A DNA stretch of 64,000 nt, from NCBI GenBank assembly GCA_023663615.1, contig JAMPHA010000008.1:1-64000 (forward strand), given 5' to 3'. The stretch comes from DLAJ01 sp023663615 (lineage in GTDB: Bacteria > Bacillota > Clostridia > Lachnospirales > Lachnospiraceae). How positions within the stretch are numbered: position 1 is the first letter of the stretch; every line of letters begins with the position of its first letter. The position numbers and the translations under genes are program-made. This document shows, one piece after another, positions 17,129 through 25,624 of this stretch. The notes beneath the pieces were generated by a model. It was not told the origin of the DNA, did not search any database, and saw nothing but the letters and a program-made list of their open reading frames with translations.

Positions 17129-17905
17129 TCAGATTCCCCGCAACGCGTCCTTCATCTTTTTCACATATTCATAGACCTGTGCGCCTGCTGCCTCCTTGTA
17201 CTGCGCAATGAGTTTCACAATCGCGCTTCCCACGATCGCGCCGTCCGATTTTGCCGCCATGTCCGCCGCCTGCTCTGGCGTGCTGATGCCGAAGCCGACC
17301 GCGCAGGGCACGTCCGTCACTTCGCGGACACTCTGATACATTTTTTTGATGTCGGTCGTGATCTGACTGCGCACGCCCGTCACGCCCTTTGAGGAAATCA
17401 GGTAAATGTAGCCCGTCGCCTCCCGCGCGATCATCCGGATCCGCTCCTCGGAAGTCGGCGCGATCAGCGAAATGATGTCAACGTCGTAGGTTGATGCCAC
17501 GTCGGACAGTTCTTTTTTCTCCTCAAACGGCAGGTCCGGACAGATGATGCCGTCCACGCCGATCTCCTTACATCGCGCAAGGAATGCGTCGTATCCGTAA
17601 TGGAATACCGGATTTAAGTAGGTCAAAAAAACAATCGGAATCTGCGTTTTTTGGCGCACCTGCCGCACAATCTCAAATACGCCGTCCGTCGTGATGCCCG
17701 CTTTTAAGGCGCGTACATTCGCGTTCTGAATGACTTCTCCCTCCGCGGTCGGATCGGAAAACGGGATTCCGATCTCAATCAGGTCGGCGCCCGCCCGCAC
17801 CATTTCCATGATAAACTCCACGGTCTTATCCGCCGTCGGATCGCCTGCCGTCAAAAACGGGATAAACGCCTTGCCGTCTGCAAACGCCTGTGCAATCTTA
17901 CTCAT
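17129..17905 (-). CDS. trpA: Tryptophan synthase alpha subunit
   Basis: 258 residues. Conserved FIPFLTAGDP, catalytic Glu in GADLIEIGIPFSDPTAEG, Asp in DGIICPDLPFEE, and the phosphate-binding end VGFGISTPEQA and DGAIVGSAIV. It cleaves indole-3-glycerol phosphate to indole, which is channelled to TrpB. The start at 17905 overlaps the trpB stop by 8 bases; the extra 12 codons upstream have no site. It is the last gene of the trp operon. Confidence 0.97.
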   Translation of the reverse strand: MSKIAQAFADGKAFIPFLTAGDPTADKTVEFIMEMVRAGADLIEIGIPFSDPTAEGEVIQNANVRALKAGITTDGVFEIVRQVRQKTQIPIVFLTYLNPVFHYGYDAFLARCKEIGVDGIICPDLPFEEKKELSDVASTYDVDIISLIAPTSEERIRMIAREATGYIYLISSKGVTGVRSQITTDIKKMYQSVREVTDVPCAVGFGISTPEQAADMAAKSDGAIVGSAIVKLIAQYKEAAGAQVYEYVKKMKDALRGI

Positions 17906-19082
17906 GTAAATCCACCCCCCTGTATCTTGCGATCGCCGCAACGTCCTTGTCCCCGCGTCCCGAAAGACAGATCACGATGCAGTCCTCCTTATCATACGTT
18001 TTCGCGATCTTCCTCACATGCGCAACGGCGTGCGCGCTCTCGATCGCGCAGATGATTCCCTCCGTCCGCGCCAGATACTCGAACGCGTCCACCGCCTCGT
18101 CGTCTGTCACGGGAACATACTGCGCCCTGCCGCTGTCGTGCAGATAGGCGTGCTCCGGTCCGATGCCCGGATAATCCAGACCCGCCGATATGGAATAGAC
18201 CGGCGCGATCTGTCCCTGCTCATTCTGGCAGAAAAGCGATTTCATTCCATGAAAGACGCCAAGCGAACCTTTTGCGATCGTCGCGGCATGAAGCTCGGTA
18301 TCCACGCCCTTTCCCGCCGCCTCACAGCCGATCAGTTTTACTTCTTTTTCCTCAATAAAAGGATAAAACATGCCCATCGAATTACTGCCGCCGCCCACGC
18401 ACGCGACGACCGCCGCCGGCAGTTTCCCCTCGCGCGCAAGCATCTGCTCTTTCGTCTCTTTTCCGATTACGCTCTGGAAATCCCGCACCATCATCGGGAA
18501 CGGGTGCGGTCCCATCACGGAACCCAACACATAATGCGTATCCTCCATGCGCGCGCTCCATTCCATCATCGCCGCATTGACCGCGTCCTTTAACGTCATC
18601 GTTCCGGTCGTCACCGCATGGACCTTCGCGCCTAACAGCTCCATACGGTACACGTTGAGCGCCTGCCGGATTGTGTCCTCTTTTCCCATGAACACCTCGC
18701 ACTCTAACCCAAGCAGCGCCGCCGCCGTCGCCGTCGCCACGCCGTGCTGTCCTGCGCCCGTCTCCGCGATCACGCGCGTCTTTCCCATTTTTTTTGCCAT
18801 CAGCACCTGCCCCAGAACGTTATTGATCTTGTGGGAGCCGGTATGGTTTAAGTCCTCGCGCTTTAGGTAAATCTTTGCGCCGCCTAAATCTTTTGTCATC
18901 CGCTCCGCATAGTAGAGCAGGGATGGACGTCCCGCGTAATTGCGCATCAGTTCGTCCAGCTCCGCCTGAAATGCGGCGTCATTTTTATAACATTCATACT
19001 GTTCTTCCAAATGGATGATCTCGTTCATCAGCGTCTCGCCGATATACTGACCGCCGTAAATTCCGTATCTTCCTTTACTCAT
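17898..19082 (-). CDS. trpB: Tryptophan synthase beta subunit
   Basis: 394 residues of the standard TrpB1 type: KREDLNHTGSHKINNVLGQ with the PLP lysine, the ETGAGQHGVATA loop and GGGSNSMGMFYPF phosphate site. It condenses indole with serine. The open frame extends to 19238 through a repeat-rich gap, but MSKGRYGIYGGQYIGE at 19082, behind GGAAGC, matches the family. It is coupled to trpA. Confidence 0.97.
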   Translation of the reverse strand: MSKGRYGIYGGQYIGETLMNEIIHLEEQYECYKNDAAFQAELDELMRNYAGRPSLLYYAERMTKDLGGAKIYLKREDLNHTGSHKINNVLGQVLMAKKMGKTRVIAETGAGQHGVATATAAALLGLECEVFMGKEDTIRQALNVYRMELLGAKVHAVTTGTMTLKDAVNAAMMEWSARMEDTHYVLGSVMGPHPFPMMVRDFQSVIGKETKEQMLAREGKLPAAVVACVGGGSNSMGMFYPFIEEKEVKLIGCEAAGKGVDTELHAATIAKGSLGVFHGMKSLFCQNEQGQIAPVYSISAGLDYPGIGPEHAYLHDSGRAQYVPVTDDEAVDAFEYLARTEGIICAIESAHAVAHVRKIAKTYDKEDCIVICLSGRGDKDVAAIARYRGVDLHE

Positions 19083-19145
19083 CTTTCTCTGCTTCCTTTC
19101 CGACCACGGTTCTTTTTTCCTGCCGCTCTGCTTTGCCTGCGCTTG

Positions 19146-19230
19146 CCGTTTCCCGCCATGCTGCTTCGCGCCGCCTGCACCGTTTCCCGGCATGCTGTCT
19201 CGTGCCGCCTGCATCATTTCCCACCATGCA
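19146..19230. repeat. 34-bp tandem repeat between trpC and trpB
   Basis: About 2.4 copies of a 34-base unit (CCGTTTCCCGCCATGCTG...) with a few substitutions. It fills the gap where trpF is usually found in clostridial trp operons. Confidence 0.75.
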
Positions 19231-19234
19231 CATC

Positions 19235-20017
19235 TCACACGCCTGCGCGCAGTCTTGCGAGTGCTTCCGCCTTGTCCGGGCTTCTCATCAATGTCTCCCC
19301 GATTAACACCGCATCCGTTCCGTTATCGCGAAGCGCCTGAATATCCGCCGGCGTTTTCATGCCGCTCTCGGAAACGAAAATGACATCCTGCGGGATCATC
19401 GGGCGGATTCGCAGCGAATTGGAAATATCCACCGTAAAATCCTTAAGATTCCGATTATTGACGCCGACGATCCGCGCTCCCGCGCGGAGTGCGCGGCGCG
19501 CTTCCTCCTCGTCATGGACTTCCACGAGCGCCGAGAGTCCGAGTGATGCGGCAAGCGCATGATAGCGGTTCAGTTCGTCGTCATTTAAGATCGCGCAGAT
19601 CAACAGTACCGCGCTTGCACCAAGTATTTTCGCCTCGTAGATCATATACTCGTCCACCGCAAAGTCCTTGCGCAGGACCGGAATCGTTACCGTCTGTGCG
19701 ATTTCCCGTAAATACTCGTTGCTCCCCTGAAAATAGAACGGCTCTGTAAGCACGGAAACCGCCGCCGCTCCTGCCTGCTCGTATTCCTGTGCAATCTTTT
19801 TATAAGGAAACGATTCTGCGATCAACCCTTTTGACGGGGAAGCTTTCTTCACCTCACAGATAAACCGGAGTTCTTTCCCCCTAAGCGCCTTTGCAAACGG
19901 AAATCCCGTATCTTTCGGAAGCCGCTCCGCCTGCTCTTTCAGCTTTTCAAGCGGCAGTTCTTTTTTACATTGTGCGATCCGCTCCCTTGTCCGCTCCGCT
20001 ATTTCTTCTAAGATCAT
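19235..20017 (-). CDS. trpC: Indole-3-glycerol phosphate synthase
   Basis: 260 residues. RFICEVKKASPSKGLIAE (catalytic Lys), VLTEPFYFQGS, VLRKDFAVDEYMIYEAK, VGVNNRNLKDF and VSESGMKTPADI are all present. It makes indole-3-glycerol phosphate from CdRP. The start at 20017 has GGGAGGAGATACC; the frame is open to 20098. There is no fused TrpF domain, which matters because trpF is not found elsewhere in the operon. Confidence 0.96.
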   Translation of the reverse strand: MILEEIAERTRERIAQCKKELPLEKLKEQAERLPKDTGFPFAKALRGKELRFICEVKKASPSKGLIAESFPYKKIAQEYEQAGAAAVSVLTEPFYFQGSNEYLREIAQTVTIPVLRKDFAVDEYMIYEAKILGASAVLLICAILNDDELNRYHALAASLGLSALVEVHDEEEARRALRAGARIVGVNNRNLKDFTVDISNSLRIRPMIPQDVIFVSESGMKTPADIQALRDNGTDAVLIGETLMRSPDKAEALARLRAGV

Positions 20018-20132
20018 GGTATCTCCTCCCGCTGCCCTGCTGCCTCTGTGCGCCGGCGCTCTGTCGCTCTGTTCCTCTGCCTCTGCGCCCGCGCTCAAAC
20101 TTCCTTACGCATTCTGCTTCATCAAATGCTTC

Positions 20133-21143
20133 TTACTCGTTCGATCGCGCCGCGAATTCCTCCAGCTTGCGGTATGCTTTTCCGCTGTCGATCATTTCCG
20201 CCGCCAATGCAATGCCGCCCGCTAAATCCGCCGCCTTTCCTGCAACAAACAACCCTGCTCCCGCGTTCATCAGTACCGCGCCGCGCTTGGCTCCCGTCTC
20301 CGTGCCGTCTAAGATTGCGCGCGTGATCGCCGCATTTTCCGCAGGCGTGCCGCCGACCAGCGCTTCCTTGTCACAGGTCGCAAAACCGAACTGCTCCGGC
20401 GTGATCGTGTACGTCTTATAAGAGTCTCCGCGCACCTCGCACACCGTTGTCGGCGCCGCCATCGAAATCTCATCCAGCTTATCCTGCCCGTAGACGACGA
20501 GCGCATTTTTTACGCCGAGATTGCAGAGCACATGCGCGAGCGGTTCCACCAACGCTTCCTCATAGACGCCCATAACCTGCATGTTTGCGCCCGCAGGATT
20601 CGCCAGCGGTCCCAAAATATTGAACACTGTTCGAATTCCTAATTCTTTTCGGACCGGTCCGACATACTTCATGGAAATATGGTAATTCTGCGCAAACAAG
20701 AAGCAGATCCCGATCTCTTTTAGGAGCTGTGCGCTCTTTTCCGGCGGGATCATGATATTGACGCCCAGCGCTTCTAACACATCCGCCGCGCCGCACTTGC
20801 TGCTCGCCGCCCGGTTGCCGTGCTTTGCCACCGGCACCCCCGCCGCCGCAATCACGATCGCCGAGGTCGTGGAAATATTAAAGGAATTGGAGCCGTCCCC
20901 GCCCGTTCCGACGATTTCCAGCACATCCATGTCGTGCAACAGACGCGTACAGTGATTTCTCATTTCCTCCGCGGAACCGGTGATCTCCTCGATCGTCTCC
21001 CCTTTCATGCTGAGCGCCGTCAAATACGCGCTCTTTTGCACTTCGCTCGCCTCCCCGCTCATGATCTCATTCATGACGGTCTTCGCCACCTCATAGCCGA
21101 TGTCTTCTTTTTTTGCCAGTTTCAAAATTGCTTCTTTAATCAT
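20133..21143 (-). CDS. trpD: Anthranilate phosphoribosyltransferase
   Basis: 336 residues. The PRPP-binding motif EIVGTGGDGSNSFNIST (about 78-94), HGNRAASSKCGAADVLEALG and RKELGIRTVFNILGPLANPA are typical. It transfers phosphoribose to anthranilate. The start at 21143 has AAGGAGAATCATC. It lies 115 bases upstream of trpC and 216 bases after trpG; both gaps hold low-complexity repeats. Confidence 0.97.
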   Translation of the reverse strand: MIKEAILKLAKKEDIGYEVAKTVMNEIMSGEASEVQKSAYLTALSMKGETIEEITGSAEEMRNHCTRLLHDMDVLEIVGTGGDGSNSFNISTTSAIVIAAAGVPVAKHGNRAASSKCGAADVLEALGVNIMIPPEKSAQLLKEIGICFLFAQNYHISMKYVGPVRKELGIRTVFNILGPLANPAGANMQVMGVYEEALVEPLAHVLCNLGVKNALVVYGQDKLDEISMAAPTTVCEVRGDSYKTYTITPEQFGFATCDKEALVGGTPAENAAITRAILDGTETGAKRGAVLMNAGAGLFVAGKAADLAGGIALAAEMIDSGKAYRKLEEFAARSNE

Positions 21144-21230
21144 GATGATTCTCCTTTCCTTTCTGACATCCGAACCGCCTCCGGTTTGCTCATGGCTGTT
21201 TCAGACGCCTCCGTCCACGCATGTGTTGTA

Positions 21231-21296
21231 TTTTTGCCTGTGCGCAGTTCCATTTTTTGCCTATGCGCAGTTTCATTTTATCTGCATGCGGTTACA
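21231..21296. repeat. 22-bp imperfect tandem repeat between trpG and trpD
   Basis: Three adjacent units (TTTTTGCCTGTGCGCAGTTC, TTTTTTGCCTATGCGCAGTT, TTTTATCTGCATGCGGTTAC) in the 216-base gap. No promoter or gene was recognised in this gap. Confidence 0.6.
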
Positions 21297-21359
21297 TTCC
21301 CCTAAATGCATTGCTCTAGTACGCACGCATTCTCTCCTTCTGCATGCCGGGCATTTCCC

Positions 21360-21944
21360 TCAACCGTTTCTTCTTTCTATGTTTTCATATAAATTCCGTA
21401 TCATCGCCGCGCCCATTTCCGTTAAAACCGATTCCGGATGAAACTGCACGCCGTAAACCGGATAGCGCGCATGCTCGACCGCCATCACCTGTCCGTCCGC
21501 GGTCTGCCCGGTGATCCGAAGCTCCGGCGGGACGGTATCCCTGTCCGCCGCAAGCGAATGGTAACGCGCCACCGTGCACGTTTCGGGAAAACCGTGAAAC
21601 AGACAGCTGTTCGTATCCACGGTGATCTCGCTCGTCTTTCCGTGCATCAGCTCCTTGGCGTAGGTGACGGTCGCGCCAAACGCCTCGCAGATGACCTGAT
21701 GCCCAAGGCACACGCCGAAAATCGGTATTTTCCCCGCAAGCTGTTTCACAACCTCGGTGCAGATGCCTGCATCCGCCGGCTTTCCCGGTCCCGGAGAGAG
21801 CACGATCAGCCGCGGAGAAAGCGCCTCGATCTCCGGAACGCCCAGTTCGTCGTTTCGAATCACGCGGATGTCTTCGCATACCTCTCCGATCAACTGGTAT
21901 AAATTATAGGAAAAACTGTCATAATTATCAATCAACAGGATCAT
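21360..21944 (-). CDS. trpG: Anthranilate synthase component II (glutamine amidotransferase)
   Basis: 194 residues. Class I amidotransferase: LIDNYDSFSYNLYQL, oxyanion LSPGPGKP, nucleophile Cys in IFGVCLGHQVICEAFG, and His/Glu in VYGVQFHPESVL. It supplies ammonia to TrpE. The start at 21944 has AAAGGAGGACTGGAAC and overlaps the end of trpE by 17 bases. It is not fused to trpD, unlike in enterics. Confidence 0.96.
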   Translation of the reverse strand: MILLIDNYDSFSYNLYQLIGEVCEDIRVIRNDELGVPEIEALSPRLIVLSPGPGKPADAGICTEVVKQLAGKIPIFGVCLGHQVICEAFGATVTYAKELMHGKTSEITVDTNSCLFHGFPETCTVARYHSLAADRDTVPPELRITGQTADGQVMAVEHARYPVYGVQFHPESVLTEMGAAMIRNLYENIERRNG

Positions 21945-23415
21945 GTTCCAGTCCTCCTTTCGCCGCCTCAAGCGCCTGCATCACCGCTTTCGCCTTGTTG
22001 ATGCATTCCTGATACTCGTTCTCCGGAACGCTGTCCGCCACAATGCCTGCGCCGCTTCGGATAAACACCTTGCCGTTTTTGGCAAACGCAAGCCGGATGC
22101 CGATACAGGTGTCCAGATTCCCCGTAAAGTCCAGATAACCGATCGCCCCGCCGTAAATGCCGCGCTTGTTGTCCTCCAGCTCATTGATGATCTCACAGGC
22201 GCGCAGCTTCGGCGCCCCCGAAAGCGTTCCTGCCGGCAGGATTGCGTCCACCGCGTCAAGCGCATCTTTGTCCTCCCGCTCCACGCCGGACACCGTAGAA
22301 CCGATATGCATGACATGGGAATAACGCTCAATATTCATATACTGCTCCACCTTGACACTGCCGATCCGGCTGATCTTTCCGATGTCATTTCTGCCCAGAT
22401 CGACGAGCATATTGTGCTCGGAACGTTCTTTTTCATCTGCAAGCAGTTCTTTTTCCAGCGCGTCATCCTCCTCCGGCGTCGCGCCGCGCGGTCTTGTCCC
22501 TGCAAGCGGATAGGTGTAGAGCTTCCCGTCCTCCAGCTTCACGAGCGTCTCCGGCGATGCGCCGGCGATCTCAATGTCGTCGCTGGAAAAATAGAACATA
22601 TACGGCGACGGGTTTGTCGTCCGCAGCACGCGGTACGTGTCAAACAAACTCCCCTCCACATCCGCCTCCACGCGGTTCGAGAGCACAACCTGGAAAATAT
22701 CGCCCTCGCGGATGTGGTTTTTGGCCCGCTCCACCATTTCGCAGTATTCTTCTTTTGTAAAAAGAAAACGGTAATCCGATCTGAGGGTGAGCGGCGCGAT
22801 CTCCGCCTTCTCACCGCCCCGCACAAGCGCCGCCATCTCCTTGAGTTCGCGGATGGCACGGGGATACGCCGTCTCTAAATCGTCCGTCTTGGCGTTTACG
22901 ATCAATATGATCTTTTGTCTGAGATTATCAAACGCGATCACCTTGTCAAACAACATGAGATCCACATCCCGGAAGCCCTCGCTGTCCTTTGCGCCAAGCT
23001 TTAAGGTCGGCTCGCTGTATTTAATATAATCATATGAAAAATAACCGACCAGCCCTCCCGTAAACGGCGGCAGTCCTGCAAGGCGCGGACTTTTGTACTG
23101 CATCAGGATTTCCCTGATATACGCACCCGGATGCGGAACCTCCTTCGTCTGCGTGATGCCGCTCTTGATCGTCATTTGATGATCTACGCAGGAAATTTCC
23201 AGCCGCGGCTCGTATCCGAGAAACGTATAGCGTCCCCACCGTCTTGTCTGCTCCACGCTTTCCAAAATATAGCAATGTCTGCTGACTTTTTTTAGGCTTC
23301 GCAGCACTTCGATCGGCGTCCTGCTGTCTGCGTAAATTTCCGTACTGATTGGAATTGCCCGGTAATCCCCGCCTTCCGCGATCTGCTTTGCTTCCTCCAA
23401 TGTAGGATAAAACAT
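21928..23415 (-). CDS. trpE: Anthranilate synthase component I
   Basis: 495 residues. The chorismate-binding core shows AGASPETLVKLEDG, PLAGTRPRGATPEED, DLGRNDIGKI, LPAGTLSGAPKLRACEII, IRSGAGIVADSVPENEYQEC. The N-terminal ILESVE motif near residue 50 corresponds to the LLES tryptophan feedback site, so allosteric inhibition is expected. The start at 23415 has AAAAAAGGAGGAG. It is the first structural gene after the T-box leader. Confidence 0.97.
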   Translation of the reverse strand: MFYPTLEEAKQIAEGGDYRAIPISTEIYADSRTPIEVLRSLKKVSRHCYILESVEQTRRWGRYTFLGYEPRLEISCVDHQMTIKSGITQTKEVPHPGAYIREILMQYKSPRLAGLPPFTGGLVGYFSYDYIKYSEPTLKLGAKDSEGFRDVDLMLFDKVIAFDNLRQKIILIVNAKTDDLETAYPRAIRELKEMAALVRGGEKAEIAPLTLRSDYRFLFTKEEYCEMVERAKNHIREGDIFQVVLSNRVEADVEGSLFDTYRVLRTTNPSPYMFYFSSDDIEIAGASPETLVKLEDGKLYTYPLAGTRPRGATPEEDDALEKELLADEKERSEHNMLVDLGRNDIGKISRIGSVKVEQYMNIERYSHVMHIGSTVSGVEREDKDALDAVDAILPAGTLSGAPKLRACEIINELEDNKRGIYGGAIGYLDFTGNLDTCIGIRLAFAKNGKVFIRSGAGIVADSVPENEYQECINKAKAVMQALEAAKGGLEHDPVD

Positions 23416-23466
23416 GCCGCACTCCTCCTTTTTTATTCTTTCTCACACTTTGCTTCTTAAGCCTGC

Positions 23467-23589
23467 GATAAGCAGACGGGAAATGCTTCGCATTCCCCGC
23501 TCGCGTTGCTCGCCGCAAAGTGATTCCTATGCGTCTCCCCGTGCAAGCACGGTCGCCGCATAAAAATCACTTTGCTTCTCTGCTTATCG
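23467..23589. repeat. Nested palindromic element between T-box and trpE
   Basis: Outer arms CGATAAGCAGA (23467-23477) and TCTGCTTATCG (23579-23589) are perfect complements. Inside lie another pair, GCAAAGTGATT and AATCACTTTGC, and the small hairpin GGGAAATGCTTCGCATTCCC. It sits after the T-box terminator and before trpE, so it would form one long stem in the mRNA. Confidence 0.7.
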
Positions 23590-23592
23590 CGC

Positions 23593-23945
23593 AAAAAAAC
23601 GCCCTCGACAACAGTTGTCTGTCATCAAGGACGAGTTTCTCATTTTACCCGCGGTGCCACCTTGTTATATACGTTCTGCGTACGCATTTTCTTTTCGGTG
23701 TTATCCGGTCATGCGTCCGCTTTCCGTCATACTCTCATTAGAGATACCATCATATCTCCGGCTGCTAACGTAGCCTCACGTCATAGAATACTGGGAGCCT
23801 TGCGGCTCTGTTGACTATGCCCTCAGCGATCCATTTAACAGGCTGCGGTCTGACCGGTTCTCAGCATCCCGATCTCTCTGTGAGTGCAGATTCTGTTTTT
23901 ATCTTCGCTTCATCGGTTTAACGTACTATTTGATTACTGTACTGA
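23593..23945 (-). promoter_or_regulatory. Tryptophan T-box leader
   Basis: The conserved T-box sequence AGGTGGCACCGCGGGTAA is at 23663-23646. The terminator is a 13-bp stem with wobbles (23633-23621 with 23612-23600) followed by seven T. The stem I region carries GGGATGCTGAGA and CGCTGAGGGC, with TGG at 23833-23831 in the specifier position (AAATGGATCGCTGAG). Uncharged tRNA-Trp should stabilise the antiterminator and allow trp operon transcription. Family membership is certain; the specifier assignment is my reading, and it fits the genes. Confidence 0.93.
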
Positions 23946-23950
23946 GATGA

Positions 23951-23979
23951 ATTATAATACCTGCCGCAGGATTTTGCAA
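23951..23979 (-). promoter_or_regulatory. Promoter of the trp operon
   Basis: Minus-strand TTGCAA (23979-23974), 17-base spacer, TATAAT (23956-23951), immediately upstream of T-box stem I. Confidence 0.82.
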
Positions 23980-24048
23980 GCAGAATTTTCTGTCTTAAAA
24001 AAATATGCCCTGCCAAGTTTCTTAAAAATCATGATAAGCAAAACGTAT

Positions 24049-24927
24049 TTACTTCATAAAAGAAAGAAATTCCTCCATGCTCTCCGCCTTTGCCGCCTGC
24101 TTCAGCCATGCGCGGAGAACCGTTTCGTCCTTTTGATTAGAAATCGTCTCCCGTAAGGAGGGCGTGATGTCGCCCAGCTCATGAAGCAGGTCGAGAATGC
24201 TTTCCGCAATGCCAATCGTTTTTCCCTCGGCAAGTCCCTCTTTCCATCTCCGCTGTTCGATCTCATAACTCTTCATATAATTCAGCCCTACCTCTCCGTC
24301 ACGCTTCACTGCCGTCACCATTTCGTGCAGTCTCTGCAACCGCTCCGTTCTGGCATTCTCCTTTGACGTATGCTCCATGTAGTATAGAAGCTCACGCAAT
24401 TCCTCCGGCGGATTTCCTTCGGTTCCCTTCGTATAAAGGAAAATCGTCCGCGCCCCGTCCTCATACGGCAGTTCGGGAACTTCAATACAACCGTTCTTGA
24501 CCGTATAGACCATCCGGTCCAAGCCAAACGGATCATATGTCGTGATAAAGATCACGATCACATTCCGTAACTCCGCGTACTCCACGCCTGTTTTCAGACA
24601 GCCCGCATCCAGCTTCGCATGGTAGAATCGAACCCGCTTCGGGAGCGACGCAACGTCATTCTCTCCGCCGTTGTTGTCTGGCTCCAGATCAAAAAGTTCC
24701 CCGTCTTCCTCGTCAAGATACACATCCATGCGGATACCGTGCTTGTCCGTATCCTCCCCCGGCACGGCGCGCTGCGGGGTGACTTTCAGCTTCCCGATCT
24801 TCCTGCCTAAGATGCATTCGAGAATACACCTTGCCGCGGGCTCCCCGTACACCGCATGACTTGTCAGGCTGTTTGCCAGAAAGTCATCCACTAAATTCAG
24901 TTCTTCCAGTTTCCGTAATTGTTTCAT
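24049..24927 (-). CDS. Rpn-family PD-(D/E)XK nuclease (transposase-like)
   Basis: 292 residues. The N-terminus resembles Rpn/PDDEXK-2 proteins: NSLTSHAVYGEPAARCIL, then a nuclease-like core GIRMDVYLDEEDGELFDLEP (Asp and Glu at the expected catalytic spacing; EPDNN replaces the usual E-x-Q) and FYHAKLDAG. C-terminal helices (RRWKEGLAEGKTIGIAESI) are typical of this family. These proteins cut DNA and are linked to recombination or phage defence; they are not autonomous transposons. The start at 24927 has GGAGGAAACGA, which is buried in a 9-bp hairpin. Confidence 0.8.
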   Translation of the reverse strand: MKQLRKLEELNLVDDFLANSLTSHAVYGEPAARCILECILGRKIGKLKVTPQRAVPGEDTDKHGIRMDVYLDEEDGELFDLEPDNNGGENDVASLPKRVRFYHAKLDAGCLKTGVEYAELRNVIVIFITTYDPFGLDRMVYTVKNGCIEVPELPYEDGARTIFLYTKGTEGNPPEELRELLYYMEHTSKENARTERLQRLHEMVTAVKRDGEVGLNYMKSYEIEQRRWKEGLAEGKTIGIAESILDLLHELGDITPSLRETISNQKDETVLRAWLKQAAKAESMEEFLSFMK

Positions 24928-25122
24928 TCGTTTCCTCCTGTTCCCATAGCGCATGAACAGGAGTATCCGCCTCTGCCGATCCTCCCCGCACTATGCTTGT
25001 CTTAAGATGGTTGTTTTGGGATAAAGCATAGACCACAAAAGAACACCGCACGTTCTTTATGAGGATCCTTCGGGAGATTTCCCATTAGAGACGGCAGAAT
25101 GCCGCCAAAGAATGTATGCTTT
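24928..25122 (-). ncRNA. Structured switch-like leader of the Rpn gene
   Basis: Starting at about the predicted +1, the RNA can form a multi-branched domain closed by AAAGCATA (25122-25115) with TATGCTTT (25030-25023), holding three internal hairpins. The second arm can instead pair with AAGCATAG (24998-24991). Its neighbour CATAGTGC (24995-24988) also complements GCGCTATG (24952-24945) in the loop of a 9-bp hairpin, CTCCTGTTC/GAACAGGAG (24963-24935), that sequesters the AGGAGG ribosome site. This is riboswitch architecture; no known class was recognised. Confidence 0.6.
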
Positions 25123-25128
25123 GTGCTG

Positions 25129-25158
25129 ATTATAACAAGGCAAAGATTCCACTGTCAA
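25129..25158 (-). promoter_or_regulatory. Promoter of the Rpn gene
   Basis: Minus-strand TTGACA (25158-25153), 18-base spacer, TATAAT (25134-25129). It diverges from the csoR promoter, which starts 24 bases away. Confidence 0.85.
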
Positions 25159-25181
25159 TATCAGGACTTAAAATTTATGTA

Positions 25182-25210
25182 TTGACCTGCAAATCGGTCT
25201 GTGTTATAGT
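25182..25210 (+). promoter_or_regulatory. Promoter of csoR-copA
   Basis: TTGACC, 17 bases, TATAGT, followed five bases later by the CsoR-type operator. Confidence 0.82.
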
Positions 25211-25214
25211 TTGT

Positions 25215-25231
25215 ATACCCCGTAAGGGTAT
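25215..25231 (+). promoter_or_regulatory. CsoR-type operator
   Basis: ATACCC-CGTAA-GGGTAT, a perfect inverted repeat with the C-run/G-run composition known for CsoR sites, placed at the transcription start. Apo-CsoR should block the promoter and copper should release it. Confidence 0.8.
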
Positions 25232-25274
25232 TTTAGGCTTGTGACATGATTCATTTTTACTATGGAGGTCAACA

Positions 25275-25604
25275 ATGGAAGAGGAAACAACGATCACCAC
25301 ATGCAGCAAAGGTTGTGCCGAATGCGAACGGCACAAGCACCGTTCCAAGGAGGAATACCGCACACTGATAAACCGCTTAAACCGCATTGAGGGACAGATT
25401 CGCGGTATCCGCCAAATGGTGGACGACGAACGTTACTGTGTGGACATTCTCACACAGGTCAGCGCGGTGCAATCCGCACTGAACGCTTTCAATCGCGAAC
25501 TGCTCATGCGTCATATCAAAAGCTGCGTGACCGAGGACATCAAGGGCGGAAACGACGCCGCCGTTGACGAACTCTGTGCCACGCTGCAAAAACTCATGAA
25601 ATAA
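25275..25604 (+). CDS. csoR: CsoR-family copper-sensing transcriptional repressor
   Basis: 109 residues, all helical. RLNRIEGQIRGIRQMVDDERYCVDIL is the family signature, and the copper ligands Cys (RYC), His and Cys (RHIKSC) are present. An extra Cys-rich N-terminus (TTCSKGCAECERHKH) is not needed for the fold. The start has ATGGAGGTCAAC. It precedes copA by 20 bases, and the operator upstream indicates autoregulation of the operon. Confidence 0.93.
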   Translation: MEEETTITTCSKGCAECERHKHRSKEEYRTLINRLNRIEGQIRGIRQMVDDERYCVDILTQVSAVQSALNAFNRELLMRHIKSCVTEDIKGGNDAAVDELCATLQKLMK

Positions 25605-25624
25605 AAAAGGAGATTTTTTCCATT

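Noticed and set aside
21943..22878. Plus-strand ORF of 311 codons
   Set aside because: It is a shadow of trpE, whose motifs and ribosome site are unambiguous.
25022..25122. Known riboswitch or 4.5S/6S RNA upstream of the Rpn gene
   Set aside because: None of the conserved cores I can recall (TPP, SAM, cobalamin, lysine, c-di-GMP, fluoride, guanidine, yybP-ykoY) or SRP RNA motifs were found; it is reported only as an unclassified leader.
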